Shown here: one piece after another, positions 8,526-17,299 of the stretch
How the letters are laid out: each line of letters begins with the position of its first letter
Numbering within the stretch: position 1 is the first letter of the stretch
Source: Mesorhizobium sp. DCY119
GTDB lineage: Bacteria; Pseudomonadota; Alphaproteobacteria; Rhizobiales; Rhizobiaceae
Reading direction: 5' to 3'
Assembly (NCBI RefSeq): GCF_003590645.1
Contig: NZ_CP031834.1
Location: 4,732,001-4,796,000 of the forward strand
Length of the DNA: 64,000 nucleotides
Position numbers and translations under genes: made by a program
The notes under the pieces: generated by a model
The model's input: the letters and a program-made list of their open reading frames with translations, nothing else
Databases searched by the model: none
Told to the model about the DNA's origin: nothing

Positions 8526-9164
8526 CTACGCCGCACTACCCTCGCTGATTGCAGCGCGCACAAGTGCTGCAGCCGCCCATTGCGCCACCGAGCGGGTTTC
8601 CTCGCTGCCCAAACCCCACATATCCTTCAGCACGATCAGCACTTCGACGCCGAAAACCAGCGAAAGCGACTGCGCCAGCCGCTCGCTTGCCGCGGGCGAG
8701 ATCAAGCCGCCGAGCGGGGCGATCGCCTCACGCAGAAGCTCGACGCGATGGCCGCGCTTGAACTGAGGTTCCGTGCCCAATGTGCCGGCCTGGCGCTGCG
8801 CCCACTGGTCGAGCGACAGTTTCAGCGCCGCCTTGAAGGTGGCCTCGAATTCCTCGATGCGCGGCAGCGATGTGCCGATGAGATCGGCGACGCGTTCGCC
8901 GGTGTCTTTCGAGTTTGAGCGCCAGTCGAGGATCGGCCCAAGCCCCTCGTCGACCACGGCCTGCACGAGGGCGGCCTGGCTCGGGAAATAACGATAGGCC
9001 GTCGCACGCGATACGCCGGCGGCTTCCGCCGCCTCGCTGACCGAAGGCGTCGCGCCGGCCTGCATCAGCCGGATCGCCGTGTCGAGCATGAGCCGGCGCG
9101 TGCGCGCCCGGGGGCCGCGCTCGGCTTCTTCGACGATTTCAGCTTGTTGACGTGAGACTACCAT
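8526..9164 (-). CDS. TetR/AcrR family transcriptional regulator
   Basis: I start this 212-residue protein at the ATG at 9164; a longer TTG start at 9188 lies inside the palindrome described next and has no clear ribosome-binding site. The N-terminal helix-turn-helix (about 30-65, with SVSEAAEAAGVSRATAYRYF) is typical of TetR; the rest is a ligand-binding domain without recognised specificity. It is divergent from the Tm-1-like operon, which it probably represses together with itself. Confidence 0.85.
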   Translation of the reverse strand: MVVSRQQAEIVEEAERGPRARTRRLMLDTAIRLMQAGATPSVSEAAEAAGVSRATAYRYFPSQAALVQAVVDEGLGPILDWRSNSKDTGERVADLIGTSLPRIEEFEATFKAALKLSLDQWAQRQAGTLGTEPQFKRGHRVELLREAIAPLGGLISPAASERLAQSLSLVFGVEVLIVLKDMWGLGSEETRSVAQWAAAALVRAAISEGSAA

Positions 9165-9187
9165 ATCAATACGATACGCGCGTCTCA
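9153..9187. promoter_or_regulatory. 35-bp nested dyad, probable TetR operator
   Basis: Two concentric inverted repeats share one centre (9170): outer TGAGAC/GTCTCA and inner TATC/GATA, each separated by 5 bases. The site covers the start of the TetR gene and lies about 90 bp before the Tm-1-like gene, the usual place for an autoregulatory divergent operator. Confidence 0.6.
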
Positions 9188-9273
9188 AAAATTTGCAATG
9201 GCTGAAATCGGCTCATCGGACACATGACGGAGACGCCGCGACGGGGGAAAATGGTCGCGGCAGGGAGGGACCC

Positions 9274-10470
9274 GTGAAGCGCATCTATGTGGTCGGCACA
9301 GCCGACACAAAGGGCGAGGAGCTCGACTATCTCGCGGCACAGATCGCAGCACTTGGTGCCGCGCCGGTGCGGGTCGATGTCGGCACGACGCCTGCCGGAA
9401 TCGCGGTGGAGATTTCCGCCGCCGAGGTCGCCCGGCATGGCACGGACACGACCCAGGCGGAACTCGCCAGCGGCGACCGTGGCCGCGCCGTGGCGGCGAT
9501 GGCGGATGCGTTTTCGCGGTTCATCACGACGCGGAACGACATTGCCGGCATCATCGGCATAGGCGGCGGTGGCGGCACCTCGATCGTGACCGCCGGCATG
9601 CGCGAACTGCCGCTCGGCCTGCCCAAGATCATGGTCTCGACACTCGCCTCGGGCGACGTCTCGCCTTATGTCGGCGTATCCGACATCATCATGGTGCCGT
9701 CGATCACCGACCTTGCCGGGCTGAACCGCATCAGTCGCGTGGTGCTCTCCAATGCCGCGCAGGCGATCGCCGGCATGGCGGCCAATCCGGCCAGTATCGA
9801 GGATGGCAGGCCGGCGATCGGGTTGACGATGTTCGGGGTGACTACGCCGTGTGTGACGGCAATTTCGGAGCAGTTGCGCGACCGTTATGACTGCCTCGTC
9901 TTCCACGCCACCGGCACCGGCGGGCGGACGATGGAAAAGCTCGCAGACAGCGGGATGCTGGACGGCGTCATCGACATCACCACGACGGAAATCTGCGACC
10001 TGCTATTCGGCGGCGTGCTGGCTGCCGGCGAGGACAGGCTGGATGCGATCGCCCGGACCAGACTGCCCTATGTCGGCTCGGCCGGGGCGCTGGACATGGT
10101 GAATTTCTGGGCGCCGGAAACGGTGCCGGTGCGCTATCGCGAGCGGCTGTTCTACCAGCACAATTCCAACGTGACGCTGATGCGCACGACCGCCAATGAA
10201 TGCCGCCAGATCGGCCAATGGATCGGCCGCAAGCTCAGCGCCTGCGAGGGGCCGATGCATTTTCTCATTCCCGAAAAAGGTGTTTCCGCGCTCGATATCG
10301 AGGGCGGCGCTTTCTTCGATCCGGAAGCCGACGCCGCACTCTTCGATGCCATCGAGACGAGCCTGAAGCCGGCACCCAACCGGCGCATCGAGCGCCTGCC
10401 GCTGCACATCAACGATCCCGAATTCGCGCAGGCTGCAGTTGCGGCCTTCCTCGCCATCGCAAAACAGTGA
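9274..10470 (+). CDS. Tm-1-like ATP-binding domain protein (UPF0261)
   Basis: I choose the GTG at 9274 because GGGAGGGA precedes it by a few bases; upstream in-frame codons overlap the operator region. The 398-residue product has the Tm-1-like architecture, with TADTKGEE near the N-terminus and a Gly-rich GIGGGGGTS loop (about residues 90-98) that is likely nucleotide-binding. In plants and fungi this domain is fused to a TIM-barrel domain; here the TIM barrel is the next gene, 7 bases on. The tomato Tm-1 N-terminal domain blocks tobamovirus replication; the bacterial role is unknown. Confidence 0.88.
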   Translation: MKRIYVVGTADTKGEELDYLAAQIAALGAAPVRVDVGTTPAGIAVEISAAEVARHGTDTTQAELASGDRGRAVAAMADAFSRFITTRNDIAGIIGIGGGGGTSIVTAGMRELPLGLPKIMVSTLASGDVSPYVGVSDIIMVPSITDLAGLNRISRVVLSNAAQAIAGMAANPASIEDGRPAIGLTMFGVTTPCVTAISEQLRDRYDCLVFHATGTGGRTMEKLADSGMLDGVIDITTTEICDLLFGGVLAAGEDRLDAIARTRLPYVGSAGALDMVNFWAPETVPVRYRERLFYQHNSNVTLMRTTANECRQIGQWIGRKLSACEGPMHFLIPEKGVSALDIEGGAFFDPEADAALFDAIETSLKPAPNRRIERLPLHINDPEFAQAAVAAFLAIAKQ

Positions 10471-10477
10471 GACCAAA

Positions 10478-11329
10478 ATGCCGGCTATCCCCCGCAAGAA
10501 AATCCTCGAAAAATTCCGCGACATGATCGAGCGTGGCGTGCCGATCGTCGGCGGCGGAGCGGGCACCGGCCTGTCGGCCAAGGCCGAGGAAGCCGGCGGC
10601 ATCGACCTCATCATCATCTACAATTCGGGCCGCTACCGCATGGCCGGGCGCGGTTCGGCAGCGGGCCTGCTCGCCTATGGCAACGCCAACGAAATCGTCA
10701 AGGAAATGGCAGTCGAGGTGCTGCCGGTGGTCAGGCACACGCCGGTTCTGGCGGGTGTCAACGGCACCGACCCGTTCATCCTGATGCCGCGCTTCCTTGC
10801 CGAGCTCAGGGATATGGGATTTTCGGGCGTGCAGAACTTTCCGACCATCGGCCTGTTCGACGGCACGATGCGCCAGAGCTTCGAGGAGACCGGCATGGGC
10901 TACGGCCTCGAGGTCGACATGATCGCCGAGGCGCATGGGCTCGACCTCCTGACCACACCCTATGTGTTCAATCCCGACGAGGCCCGCGCCATGACCAAGG
11001 CGGGTGCCGACATCGTCGTTGCCCATATGGGCGTGACGACCGGCGGCTCGATCGGCGCGACTTCGGCCAAGACGCTGGACGATTGCGTCAAGGAAATCGA
11101 CGCGATTGCCGAGGCAGCGCGCTCGACGCGCAAGGACGTCATCGTGCTTTGCCATGGCGGGCCGATCTCGATGCCGGAGGACGCACGCCACATCCTGGAA
11201 AATGCCAGCGGCTGCCACGGCTTCTACGGCGCGAGCTCGATGGAACGGCTGCCGGCTGAAGCCGCGATCCGTGACCAGACGGCGAGCTTCAAGGACCTGA
11301 CGCTGATGCCGGCCGCGAACCAGAACTGA
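10478..11329 (+). CDS. TIM-barrel protein of the phosphoenolpyruvate hydrolase-like family (PF09370)
   Basis: The product has 283 residues from the ATG at 10478; the in-frame upstream GTG-like start would overlap the previous gene. The sequence has the (beta/alpha)8 pattern of the PEP hydrolase/TIM-barrel family, with GGGAGTG near residue 22, [12 protein letters not shown] near 150 and HMGVTTGG near 185. It corresponds to the C-terminal half of plant Tm-1. The annotated PEP hydrolase activity is a family label and has little direct support. It sits between the Tm-1-like and cupin genes in one operon. Confidence 0.85.
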   Translation: MPAIPRKKILEKFRDMIERGVPIVGGGAGTGLSAKAEEAGGIDLIIIYNSGRYRMAGRGSAAGLLAYGNANEIVKEMAVEVLPVVRHTPVLAGVNGTDPFILMPRFLAELRDMGFSGVQNFPTIGLFDGTMRQSFEETGMGYGLEVDMIAEAHGLDLLTTPYVFNPDEARAMTKAGADIVVAHMGVTTGGSIGATSAKTLDDCVKEIDAIAEAARSTRKDVIVLCHGGPISMPEDARHILENASGCHGFYGASSMERLPAEAAIRDQTASFKDLTLMPAANQN

Positions 11330-11344
11330 GGAGGAGTTTTGCCC

Positions 11345-11761
11345 ATGAGCAAGGAACGCAATTTCGTCTATCCGAAGGACGTGAACACCTTCGCCTTCGA
11401 CTGGGGCCGGCTGGCGCTGACCGTTGCGCCCGAGGTGAATGGTGCGGCGCGATTTTCCGGCGGCGTCGTCGACCTGCAGAAGGGCCAGGGCCATACGCGT
11501 CACAACCATCCGGGCGCGGAGGAGATCATCTTCGTGATTTCCGGCAGCGGCGAGCAGATGGTCGAGGACGAGGCCGGCAATCCGGTCGTGCAGAAGGTCG
11601 GGCCGGGCTGCACCGTCTATGTGCCGGAAAGCCGGTTCCATTCCACCACCAACACCGGCGACGGCCCGATGCAGCTTTTCGTCGTCTATTCACCCGCCGG
11701 GCCGGAACTGGCGCTGCGCGAACTGCCCGATTTCAGACTGGTCCCACCGGGCGCTGCCTGA
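11345..11761 (+). CDS. Cupin-domain protein
   Basis: This 138-residue single-domain cupin shows motif 1 around HNHPGAEEIIFVISGSGE (His52, His54 and Glu58 region) and motif 2 ending PESRFHSTTN. GAGGAG precedes the ATG at 11345. It closes the Tm-1/TIM-barrel operon (15-base gap). Small cupins in such operons may act as isomerases, dioxygenases or ligand sensors; nothing here decides. Confidence 0.85.
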   Translation: MSKERNFVYPKDVNTFAFDWGRLALTVAPEVNGAARFSGGVVDLQKGQGHTRHNHPGAEEIIFVISGSGEQMVEDEAGNPVVQKVGPGCTVYVPESRFHSTTNTGDGPMQLFVVYSPAGPELALRELPDFRLVPPGAA

Positions 11762-11842
11762 CGCTTTCAACCCCGCTTTCCCAGCGATTTCATCGATTGA
11801 AAGCAGTCATAATTGCCGTCACGACTGTGGAGCGTAACAAAA

Positions 11843-11860
11843 CTGACATCGAACTGACAC
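11843..11860 (+). promoter_or_regulatory. Pho box upstream of phnC
   Basis: CTGACAT-CGAA-CTGACAC: two 7-base repeats with a 4-base spacer (11-bp period), close to the PhoB consensus CTGTCAT-N4-CTGTCAY. It lies 70 bp before the likely phnC start. A weak -10 candidate (CATGTT) follows 8 bases on. Phosphate-starvation induction by PhoB is inferred. Confidence 0.7.
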
Positions 11861-11929
11861 CGCGCTTTCATGTTGGTCCGGTAGCCAATTCTTCCCATGA
11901 GGCTGAAACAGCCGAACGGGAAAGTCGCC

Positions 11930-12772
11930 ATGCTCGAAATCCGAAACGTCTCGCGCCGATTTGGCAAGAAGACCGCCGTTGACGGCGTCGCGCTGGAAAT
12001 CCAGCAGGGCCAGATGGTTGGCATCATCGGCCGTTCCGGCGCCGGCAAATCGACGCTTCTGCGCATGATCAACCGTCTCATCGATCCCACCCAGGGGTCG
12101 ATTTTTTTTGAGGGCGAGGAAGTGTCGGCTCATCGGGGCGCGACGCTGCGGCGATGGCAGCGCGACTGCGCCATGATCTTCCAGCAGTTCAACCTCGTGC
12201 CGCGCCTCGACGTGCTGACCAATGTCCTGCTCGGCCGGCTGAACCACCGTTCCACCGCACTGAACCTGCTCAGCATATTCTCGAACGAGGAGCGCGCCCA
12301 GGCGATCGCAGCGCTTGAGCGCCTTGATATCGCGCCGACCGCGCTTCAGCGCGCCGGCACGCTTTCGGGCGGCCAGCAGCAGCGCGTGGCTATTGCGCGC
12401 GCCTTGATGCAGCAGCCGAAACTGATCCTGGCCGACGAGCCGATCGCCTCGCTCGACCCGATGAACGCCAAGGTGGTGATGGATTCGCTGCGCGACATCA
12501 ACCTCAAGGAAGGCATCACCGTCATCACCAATCTGCACACGCTGGACACGGCGCGGGCCTATTGCAACCGCATCATCGGCATGGCCGGCGGCAAGGTGGT
12601 GTTCGATGGCGCGCCTGAAAGCCTCACCCGCGAGGCCGTGCGCCTCGTCTATGGCGCCGATGCCAATGGCGAAGAAATCTCCGAGGCCATCACCTCGACC
12701 AGCATCCGCCCCGAGCGGTTGCGCAAACTCGAATCCGCCGGATCGCTCCAGCCCGCCTATGCCGGCCACTGA
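11930..12772 (+). CDS. phnC: Phosphonate/phosphate ABC transporter ATP-binding protein PhnC
   Basis: The 280-residue ATPase starts at the ATG at 11930, preceded by GGGAAAG; an in-frame ATG at 11897 adds 11 residues without a ribosome-binding site. Walker A is GRSGAGKST, signature LSGGQQQR, and Walker B is followed by ADEP. The C-terminal extension matches PhnC proteins. It energises import by the PhnE/PhnE2 pair. The gene order C-D-E-E2 is the same as phoCDET of Sinorhizobium meliloti, a phosphate and phosphonate importer of the Pho regulon. Confidence 0.93.
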   Translation: MLEIRNVSRRFGKKTAVDGVALEIQQGQMVGIIGRSGAGKSTLLRMINRLIDPTQGSIFFEGEEVSAHRGATLRRWQRDCAMIFQQFNLVPRLDVLTNVLLGRLNHRSTALNLLSIFSNEERAQAIAALERLDIAPTALQRAGTLSGGQQQRVAIARALMQQPKLILADEPIASLDPMNAKVVMDSLRDINLKEGITVITNLHTLDTARAYCNRIIGMAGGKVVFDGAPESLTREAVRLVYGADANGEEISEAITSTSIRPERLRKLESAGSLQPAYAGH

Positions 12773-12857
12773 GCGTCCGTGATCGTTTCGCCCGCGTGAA
12801 GGGCCGGTTCTGCAAAAGACACATCGATATCAATTGGAATTAACAGGAGACACGTCC

Positions 12858-13775
12858 ATGTTCCCAAGGAAAGCCCTTTTGGGCGCGGTTGCGCTCGCCA
12901 CTCTGGCCGGCGCCACGGCAGCTCATGCCGATAGCCCGGAAGTCTTCCGCGTCGGCATTCTCGGCGGCGAAAACGAAGCCGACAGCCTGCGCAACTACCA
13001 GTGCCTCGCCGACACGCTTCCGGCCGCCATCGGCGTCAAGGAAGTGAAGCTTTTCCCGGCCACCGATTATGACGGCGTCATCCAGGGCCTGCTCGGCGGC
13101 ACGCTCGACTACGCCGAACTCGGCGCCTCCGGCTATGCCAAGATCTACCTCGCCAACGCCGACGCGGTCGAGCCGATCCTGACCACCGTCCAGACCGACG
13201 GTTCGAAGGGCTATTATTCGATCATGGTCGCCCGCAAGGATTCGGGCATCAAGACGCTGGCCGACATGAAGGGCAAGAAGCTCGGCTTCGCCGACCCGGA
13301 TTCGACCTCGGGCTACCTGATCCCCGTCACCTCGCTGCCCAAGGATATCGGCAACGTCGCGGTGAAGGATTATTTCGGCGAGACCGGCTTCGGCGGCGGC
13401 CATGAAAACCTGGTTCTGGCCGTCAAGGACGGCAAGTTCGATGCCGGCACCACCTTTGGCTCGGGCGTAGGCTCGTTCGACGAGGGCTACACCTCGGGCA
13501 ACCTGCACAAGATGGTTTCCAAGGGCATGATCGACATGAAGGATTTTGTCGAGCTCTGGAAATCGCCGCTGATCCCGAACGGCCCGATCGTCGTGCGCAC
13601 CGCGATCGACGCCGACATGAAGGCCAAATTCAAGCAGTTCATGGTCGACCTGCCGAAGACCGACCCGGCCTGCTTCTCCGCCATCCAGGGCGGCGACTTC
13701 ACCAGCTACACCGAAGTGACGCCGGCCTTCTACCAGCCGATCATCGACGCCCGCAAGGCGCAGATCGGCGGCTAA
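12858..13775 (+). CDS. phnD: Phosphonate/phosphate ABC transporter periplasmic binding protein PhnD
   Basis: This 305-residue protein starts at the ATG at 12858 after AGGAGA; the first 25 residues form a signal peptide ending AHA. The mature part is a PhnD-type binding protein, with the DPDSTSGYLIP segment that contacts the phospho-group in relatives. It probably delivers phosphonates, phosphate, or both. A perfect terminator hairpin follows the gene. Confidence 0.93.
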   Translation: MFPRKALLGAVALATLAGATAAHADSPEVFRVGILGGENEADSLRNYQCLADTLPAAIGVKEVKLFPATDYDGVIQGLLGGTLDYAELGASGYAKIYLANADAVEPILTTVQTDGSKGYYSIMVARKDSGIKTLADMKGKKLGFADPDSTSGYLIPVTSLPKDIGNVAVKDYFGETGFGGGHENLVLAVKDGKFDAGTTFGSGVGSFDEGYTSGNLHKMVSKGMIDMKDFVELWKSPLIPNGPIVVRTAIDADMKAKFKQFMVDLPKTDPACFSAIQGGDFTSYTEVTPAFYQPIIDARKAQIGG

Positions 13776-13791
13776 GAACCCTCCTATAAGG

Positions 13792-13822
13792 CGGCCGGGC
13801 AATAAAATGCCCGGCCGTTTTT
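13792..13822 (+). terminator. Hairpin terminator between phnD and phnE
   Basis: A perfect 10-bp stem, CGGCCGGGCA/TGCCCGGCCG, with loop ATAAAA is followed directly by TTTTT. It lies inside the phnCDEE operon, so partial readthrough would make more PhnD than permease. Confidence 0.88.
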
Positions 13823-13848
13823 GCAATCTGATGTGAGTGGAAAGCGGC

Positions 13849-14811
13849 ATGAGCCAGACTGTCCATACCGGCCTTTCCGCCGAGGGCCTTGCCATCGAGC
13901 GGCATTGGCGCGAGCTGGCCTCGCGGCGGCGCCTCTATTCGATCCTGATCGTCGGCGCTCTTGCCATCGCACTCGGCAGTTCGCTGTGGTTCGCCAATGA
14001 ATCCAATGCCGGCAAATTCTTCGACCGGCTGCCGCATTTCTTCGATTTCGCCGGTGACATGCTGCCCCGCGACGGCTGGGAGGTGTGGCGCGCGATGTTC
14101 GACCTGCCCTCGCCCTATTTCGACGGCAGCCTGAAATACGATTATCCCGAAGGCCGCGTCTATCTGTTCGGCTCCGGCCTCTACGTGCCCGAATATTTCT
14201 ACAAGATGCTGGAAACGCTGAACATCGCAGCCCTTTCCACGCTGATCGGCTTCGTCTTCGGCTTCATGCTCTGCTTCCTCGCCGCCAAGAACCTCGTTGC
14301 CAGCCGGATGCTGCGCTTCGTCGTGCGGCGCTACATGGAAGTGCTGCGCGCTTTCCCGGAAATCGTCATCGCCGGCTTCTTCGCCGCCGTGCTGTCGCTT
14401 GGCGCGATCCCAGCGATCTTCGCAGTCGGCATCCACACCATCGGCGCGCTCGGCAAACTGTTCTACGAGGTGGTCGAGAATGCCGACATGAAGGCCGAGG
14501 AAGGCCTGCGCGCTGTCGGCGCCAACTGGTTCGAGCGCGTCGGCTTCGCCATCGTGCCGCAGGTGATGCCGAATTTCATGTCCTATGCGTTGCTGCGGCT
14601 CGAGATCAATGTGCGCGCCTCGACCATCATCGGCGCGGTCGGTGGCGGCGGCATCGGCGAGGAGCTGCGGCTTTCGATCGGCCGCGGCCATGAGGCCAAG
14701 ACGCTCGCCATCATCCTCCTGCTGTTCACCACCGTCGTCGCCGTAGACCAGTTCTCGGCCTGGCTGCGCCGCAAGCTTGTCGGTGCGCAATCCTTCGATT
14801 TCGGACGCTGA
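13849..14811 (+). CDS. phnE: Phosphonate ABC transporter permease PhnE (first)
   Basis: The product has 320 residues from the ATG at 13849 (GGAAAG upstream; a GTG 12 bases earlier is possible). An N-terminal helix (about 27-45) is followed by a periplasmic stretch to about 120 and then five helices, with the permease motif EEGLRAVGANWFERVGF. It pairs with PhnE2, whose ATG follows after 2 bases. Rhizobial PhnE proteins are longer than the E. coli protein, as here. Confidence 0.92.
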   Translation: MSQTVHTGLSAEGLAIERHWRELASRRRLYSILIVGALAIALGSSLWFANESNAGKFFDRLPHFFDFAGDMLPRDGWEVWRAMFDLPSPYFDGSLKYDYPEGRVYLFGSGLYVPEYFYKMLETLNIAALSTLIGFVFGFMLCFLAAKNLVASRMLRFVVRRYMEVLRAFPEIVIAGFFAAVLSLGAIPAIFAVGIHTIGALGKLFYEVVENADMKAEEGLRAVGANWFERVGFAIVPQVMPNFMSYALLRLEINVRASTIIGAVGGGGIGEELRLSIGRGHEAKTLAIILLLFTTVVAVDQFSAWLRRKLVGAQSFDFGR

Positions 14812-14813
14812 CC

Positions 14814-16151
14814 ATGGCAACCATGACCGCCGCACAACTCGCCGAGATCGAAAACCGTCACCCGGACGTGTTCCATCGCTCCCTGCTGAAGCGCTACACG
14901 CCGCTGTTCGTGGCGCTGGGGTGCCTGCTCTATGTCGTCTATTGCTGGTGGTTCTTTTCTATCGGCACGGTGATTGCCGGCGGCCAATGGGAGCGCGCCA
15001 ATCTCTATGCGCGGCAATGGTATTCCTACGATCTGCGCCCGACGATCCGGTTCACCGGCACCGAGGCCAAGATCACCTATCCGCGCTATTCGCCGCTGGG
15101 TAACAATCCGAACCCGGACTGGGTGAACCAGGCCGGCGACAGGGTGACCGTGGATTTCGGCTCAAGCGGCAGCGTCAGCGCAGACAGCAAGCTGGTTACC
15201 GTCGACCATCGCGGCGAGACGCTGACCATGGTTCTGGAACCGGACGGCGCCAAGCCGCAAGGCGCGCTGCCCGGCTGGGCGACGTTGCGCGAGGATGAGG
15301 TGAAGGTCGATTTCGGCTTTGCCGGCGAGGCCCGCATCTCACCGGAGCGCGTATCGATCAGCCGCCGCTTCTTCGGTTGGCCGAACTTCGTGTTCGACCC
15401 GAACTCGCCTTTCTGGGGCAAATCGTTCTCCGAGGTGGCTGGGCTCATCACCTCGGGCGAGCGCATCAAGCCGGAAATGTCGAATGCGGCGCTTGCCTTC
15501 GACAACATCTGGAACAATTCGCAATGGCAGCATGGCGATGTCTGGACGAAGCTGTTGCAGACCATCGTCATGGCCTTCGTCGGCACGCTGTTCGCCTCCC
15601 TCATCGCCTTCCCGCTGGCCTTCATGGCGGCGCGCAACATCACGCCCAACTTCTTCGCCAACCAGCTGACCAAGCGCTTCTTCGACTTCCTGCGCTCGGT
15701 CGACATGCTGATCTGGGCGCTGTTTTTCACCCGCGCCTTCGGGCCGGGGCCGCTGGCCGGCATTTCCGCGATCTTCTTCACAGACACCGGCACGCTCGGG
15801 AAGGTCTATTCGGAGACGCTGGAAAATGTCGACGATAAGCAGCGCGAGGGCGTGCGCTCGGTGGGGGCTTCGCCGGTCGTCGTGCAGCGCTTCGGCGTGG
15901 TGCCGCAGGTGCTGCCGGTGTTTCTCAGCCAGGCGCTGTACTTCTGGGAATCCAACACACGCTCGGCAACTATTATTGGTGCCGTCGGCGCCGGCGGCAT
16001 CGGGTTGAAGCTATGGGAGGCAATGCGCACCAATTCGAACTGGGCCAATGTCGCCTATATGGTGCTGCTGATCCTGATCGTGGTGTTCATCTTCGACAAT
16101 ATTTCCAACGCGCTGCGAAGACGGCTGATGGATGGTAACTCGGGGCATTGA
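14814..16151 (+). CDS. phnE: Phosphonate ABC transporter permease PhnE2 (PhoT-like) with large periplasmic insert
   Basis: This 445-residue permease has one N-terminal helix (about 30-52), then a soluble region of about 170 residues (60-235), then the standard permease helices with the EAA-type loop QREGVRSVGASPVVVQRF. The insert is far larger than in E. coli PhnE (about 260-275 residues total) and looks beta-rich. The PhoT permease of S. meliloti PhoCDET is, from memory, similarly long. The gene ends 7 bases from the convergent amidohydrolase gene. Confidence 0.9.
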   Translation: MATMTAAQLAEIENRHPDVFHRSLLKRYTPLFVALGCLLYVVYCWWFFSIGTVIAGGQWERANLYARQWYSYDLRPTIRFTGTEAKITYPRYSPLGNNPNPDWVNQAGDRVTVDFGSSGSVSADSKLVTVDHRGETLTMVLEPDGAKPQGALPGWATLREDEVKVDFGFAGEARISPERVSISRRFFGWPNFVFDPNSPFWGKSFSEVAGLITSGERIKPEMSNAALAFDNIWNNSQWQHGDVWTKLLQTIVMAFVGTLFASLIAFPLAFMAARNITPNFFANQLTKRFFDFLRSVDMLIWALFFTRAFGPGPLAGISAIFFTDTGTLGKVYSETLENVDDKQREGVRSVGASPVVVQRFGVVPQVLPVFLSQALYFWESNTRSATIIGAVGAGGIGLKLWEAMRTNSNWANVAYMVLLILIVVFIFDNISNALRRRLMDGNSGH

Positions 16152-16158
16152 GGGAGGC

Positions 16159-17046
16159 TTACTCCAGCCGATAAACCCGCCTCGCCGTGTCGTGCAGCAC
16201 CGCTTTCTGCACCTTCTCCGGGAAGGACGACAGCGCCGTGCGATAGGCCGTGACGAGATCGGCGTAGCTCGTCCAGAGTTTTTCGATCGGGAAGTTGGAG
16301 CCGAACAGGCAACGTTCAGGCCCGAACCGGGCGATGGTCTCGGTGGCGACGTCGCGGATGTGGGCGGCGTCGTTGCGGTGGATGAAGGTGCCGAGGCCGG
16401 AAAGCTTGCTGACCACGTTTTCCTGATCGGCCAGGCGCTTCATGCCCTCGCGCCATGAGTTTCGCCCGGCGGGCGACAGGTTCTCGAGCATGCCGGCATG
16501 CTGGAGCACGAAGGTGATGTCGGGATTGTCCTTGGCGAGCTTTGCCGCACCCTTCATCTGGGAGGCGAAGACCTGGAGGTCGAAGGACCAGCCGTGTTCG
16601 GCCAGCAGCCGGATGTTTTTCCTGAGCCGCGCATCGCTGGCCAGATCGGGATCGGCGGCGAAGCGGTACATTTCGTTTTTGTGCCAGTGAAGCTGCATGC
16701 GGATGCCGCGCATCAGCGGGAATTTCGCCTGACGCTTCAGGGTTTCACCGGCATTGTCATCGAGCAGATCGGCATAGCCGACGATACCGTGCGGCCAGCC
16801 ATGCGCGTCGGCCACGCTCTGTACCCAGGCGACCTCGTCGACCGAACCCGTCTTGGCCCAGTTGGTCTGGATATAGACGGATTTCTCGACGTTGGAGCTT
16901 TTGATGTCGGCCAGAAATTCCGCGATCGGATAGTCGCGGCGGATGGATTCGTAGGGCCCGAAAATGCGCGGCACCATCGGCCCCTGCAGCCACGGCAGAT
17001 CGGCCTGCCGCCAGATGTGGTGATGGCCGTCGACGATCTTGATCAT
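16159..17046 (-). CDS. Amidohydrolase family 2 protein (fuconolactonase-like metal hydrolase)
   Basis: This 295-residue TIM-barrel hydrolase has the HHHIW metal motif at residues 8-12, FVLQHAG near 185 and FGSNFPIEK near 255, which places it in PF04909 with L-fuconolactonase and 2-pyrone-4,6-dicarboxylate lactonase. An AGGAGC site precedes the ATG. It is read in the same direction as the molybdenum-hydroxylase operon but is separated from it by a 200-bp repeat region. It is not PhnM, which belongs to another amidohydrolase branch. Confidence 0.85.
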   Translation of the reverse strand: MIKIVDGHHHIWRQADLPWLQGPMVPRIFGPYESIRRDYPIAEFLADIKSSNVEKSVYIQTNWAKTGSVDEVAWVQSVADAHGWPHGIVGYADLLDDNAGETLKRQAKFPLMRGIRMQLHWHKNEMYRFAADPDLASDARLRKNIRLLAEHGWSFDLQVFASQMKGAAKLAKDNPDITFVLQHAGMLENLSPAGRNSWREGMKRLADQENVVSKLSGLGTFIHRNDAAHIRDVATETIARFGPERCLFGSNFPIEKLWTSYADLVTAYRTALSSFPEKVQKAVLHDTARRVYRLE

Positions 17047-17092
17047 GATGGGCTCCTGATTTGGTGGCTCCGAAACATCAGCTTTGCCGTTC

Positions 17093-17299
17093 GTGCGTCC
17101 TTCGAGGCTCGCCCGCCAATGGCGACGCGTCCGCCTCCGGCGGCAACGAGGGCTCGCACCTCAGGATGAGGGAAGTGGGCGCTGTTCTTCCTCATCTTGA
17201 GATGCTCCTGCTTTCATAATGAGGGCTTCTGCCGGCACGCCCTTCCTCATCCTGAGGTGCGACCCTGAGCTTGTCGAAGGGGAGCCTCGAAGGACGCAC
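17093..17299. repeat. Inverted pair of rhizobial intergenic repeat units
   Basis: The left unit begins GTGCGTCCTTCGAGGCTC (17093-17110) and ends with TCGCACCTCAGGATGAGG (from 17154). The right unit is the inverse, about 17242-17299, and its outer 18 bases are a perfect complement. The left unit carries an extra internal palindrome (CCGCCTCCGGCGG). The right unit overlaps the 3' end of the VWA gene. Confidence 0.8.

Noticed and set aside
9165-9188. TTG start of the TetR gene at 9188
   Set aside because: It lacks a ribosome-binding site and would place the start inside the operator dyad; the ATG at 9164 gives a normal TetR N-terminus.
16159-17046. The amidohydrolase next to phnE2 as the missing PhnM
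   Set aside because: Its HHHIW motif and length place it in the PF04909 fuconolactonase-like branch; PhnM is a longer amidohydrolase of another branch. It is also convergent with phnE2 and not in the phn operon.
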